6,559 bases of DNA, from the NCBI GenBank assembly GCA_003455235.1, contig DMRT01000246.1, positions 1 to 6,559 of the forward strand, written 5' to 3'. The position numbers and the translations under genes were made by a program. Under the pieces are notes generated by a model. The model saw only the letters and a list, made by a program, of their open reading frames with translations. It searched no databases and was not told the DNA's origin. Origin of the DNA: Chitinophagaceae bacterium. GTDB lineage: Bacteria; Bacteroidota; Bacteroidia; Chitinophagales; Chitinophagaceae. Of the stretch, positions 6,238 through 6,559 are shown in pieces; position 1 is the stretch's first letter; each line of letters begins with the position of its first letter.

Positions 6238-6559
6238 AATTATATACCATCAACACAGGTTATTTTAAACTGGACGGCGGCGCCATGTTTGGAGTAGTGC
6301 CTAAAAGCATCTGGAACAAACTGAATCCCGCCGATGAAAACAATATGTGCAGCTGGGCCCTGCGCTGCCTGCTGATTGAGGATGAGGGAAAACGCATCCT
6401 CATCGACAACGGCATGGGTGATAAACAGGACGCCAAATTCTTTGGTCATTATTATTTACACGGCAACGACAGCCTGGATAAGTCGCTGGCCGCTCATGGA
6501 TTCACCAAAGACGATATCACCGATGTTTTTTTAACCCACCTGCATTTTGATCATTGTGG
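6234..6559 (+). CDS. Metallo-beta-lactamase-fold hydrolase, N-terminal part (3' end outside window)
   Basis: The start of an MBL-fold hydrolase, probably cytoplasmic as no signal peptide is seen. The visible 108 residues include an N-terminal strand (MKLYTINTGYFKLDGGAMFG), a second strand pair with LRCLLIEDEGKRILIDNGMG (ID then NG, typical of the fold), and the metal-binding motif HLHFDH at 102-107, preceded by VFLT, which would bind two zinc ions. The rest of the ligand set lies beyond the window. The layout resembles lactonase-like (AiiA/AttM-type) or general MBL hydrolases, but the substrate cannot be assigned from this part. The ATG (6234-6236) overlaps the transporter stop TGA (6235-6237) as ATGA, so the two are probably translationally coupled. 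The start is supported by this overlap and by the strand pattern from residue 1. Confidence 0.92.
   Translation, partial: MKLYTINTGYFKLDGGAMFGVVPKSIWNKLNPADENNMCSWALRCLLIEDEGKRILIDNGMGDKQDAKFFGHYYLHGNDSLDKSLAAHGFTKDDITDVFLTHLHFDHC

Noticed and set aside
1..6559. Mobile element, CRISPR array, phage or defence system
   Set aside because: No transposase, integrase, terminal inverted repeats, regularly spaced repeats or defence-type domains were seen. The genes are housekeeping and envelope genes plus a transporter-hydrolase pair.

Overview
The window reads as ordinary chromosomal DNA of a member of the Bacteroidota, most likely of the Chitinophagaceae or a close relative. The clues are a DUF3098 gene (a family I know only from this phylum) between ftsX and uppP, the type of LeuRS (a lysine-rich insertion and a zinc knuckle without its cysteine pairs), start codons without clear Shine-Dalgarno sequences, and intergenic TAnnTTTG elements like the -7 box of this phylum. 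Genus-level placement is inference. All main genes were identified by reading their translations; no search was run.

Layout. Positions 1-1947 on the minus strand hold the first 649 codons of leuS (leucyl-tRNA synthetase); its 3' end, with the KMSKS loop and anticodon-binding domain, lies outside. A 311-base divergent intergenic region (1948-2258) follows, with two back-to-back TATTTTTG boxes. On the plus strand come ftsX (2259-3137), a DUF3098 small membrane protein (3162-3425), uppP (3531-4325) and a small putative lipoprotein of unknown function (4393-4815), closed by a strong intrinsic terminator at 4845-4873. A second plus-strand unit begins with a UMF1-type MFS transporter (4924-6237), whose stop overlaps the start of a metallo-beta-lactamase-fold hydrolase (6234 onward, cut by the window end just after its HxHxDH motif).

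How the genes fit together. ftsX, DUF3098 and uppP form a cell-envelope group: FtsX acts with the FtsE ATPase in envelope remodelling at division, and UppP recycles the undecaprenyl carrier for peptidoglycan and other surface polymers. The lipoprotein may belong with them only by position. The transporter and hydrolase are probably translationally coupled, but neither substrate can be read from the sequence.

No mobile element, CRISPR array, tRNA, rRNA, phage gene or defence system is visible, and I do not see an undescribed multi-gene system. The most unusual non-coding signal is the DUF3098-uppP spacer: one AT-rich arm (3445-3462) can pair with either of two downstream arms (3477-3490 or 3500-3513). 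It could be a leader switch or just a dispersed palindromic repeat. The unassigned lipoprotein is the other item worth following.
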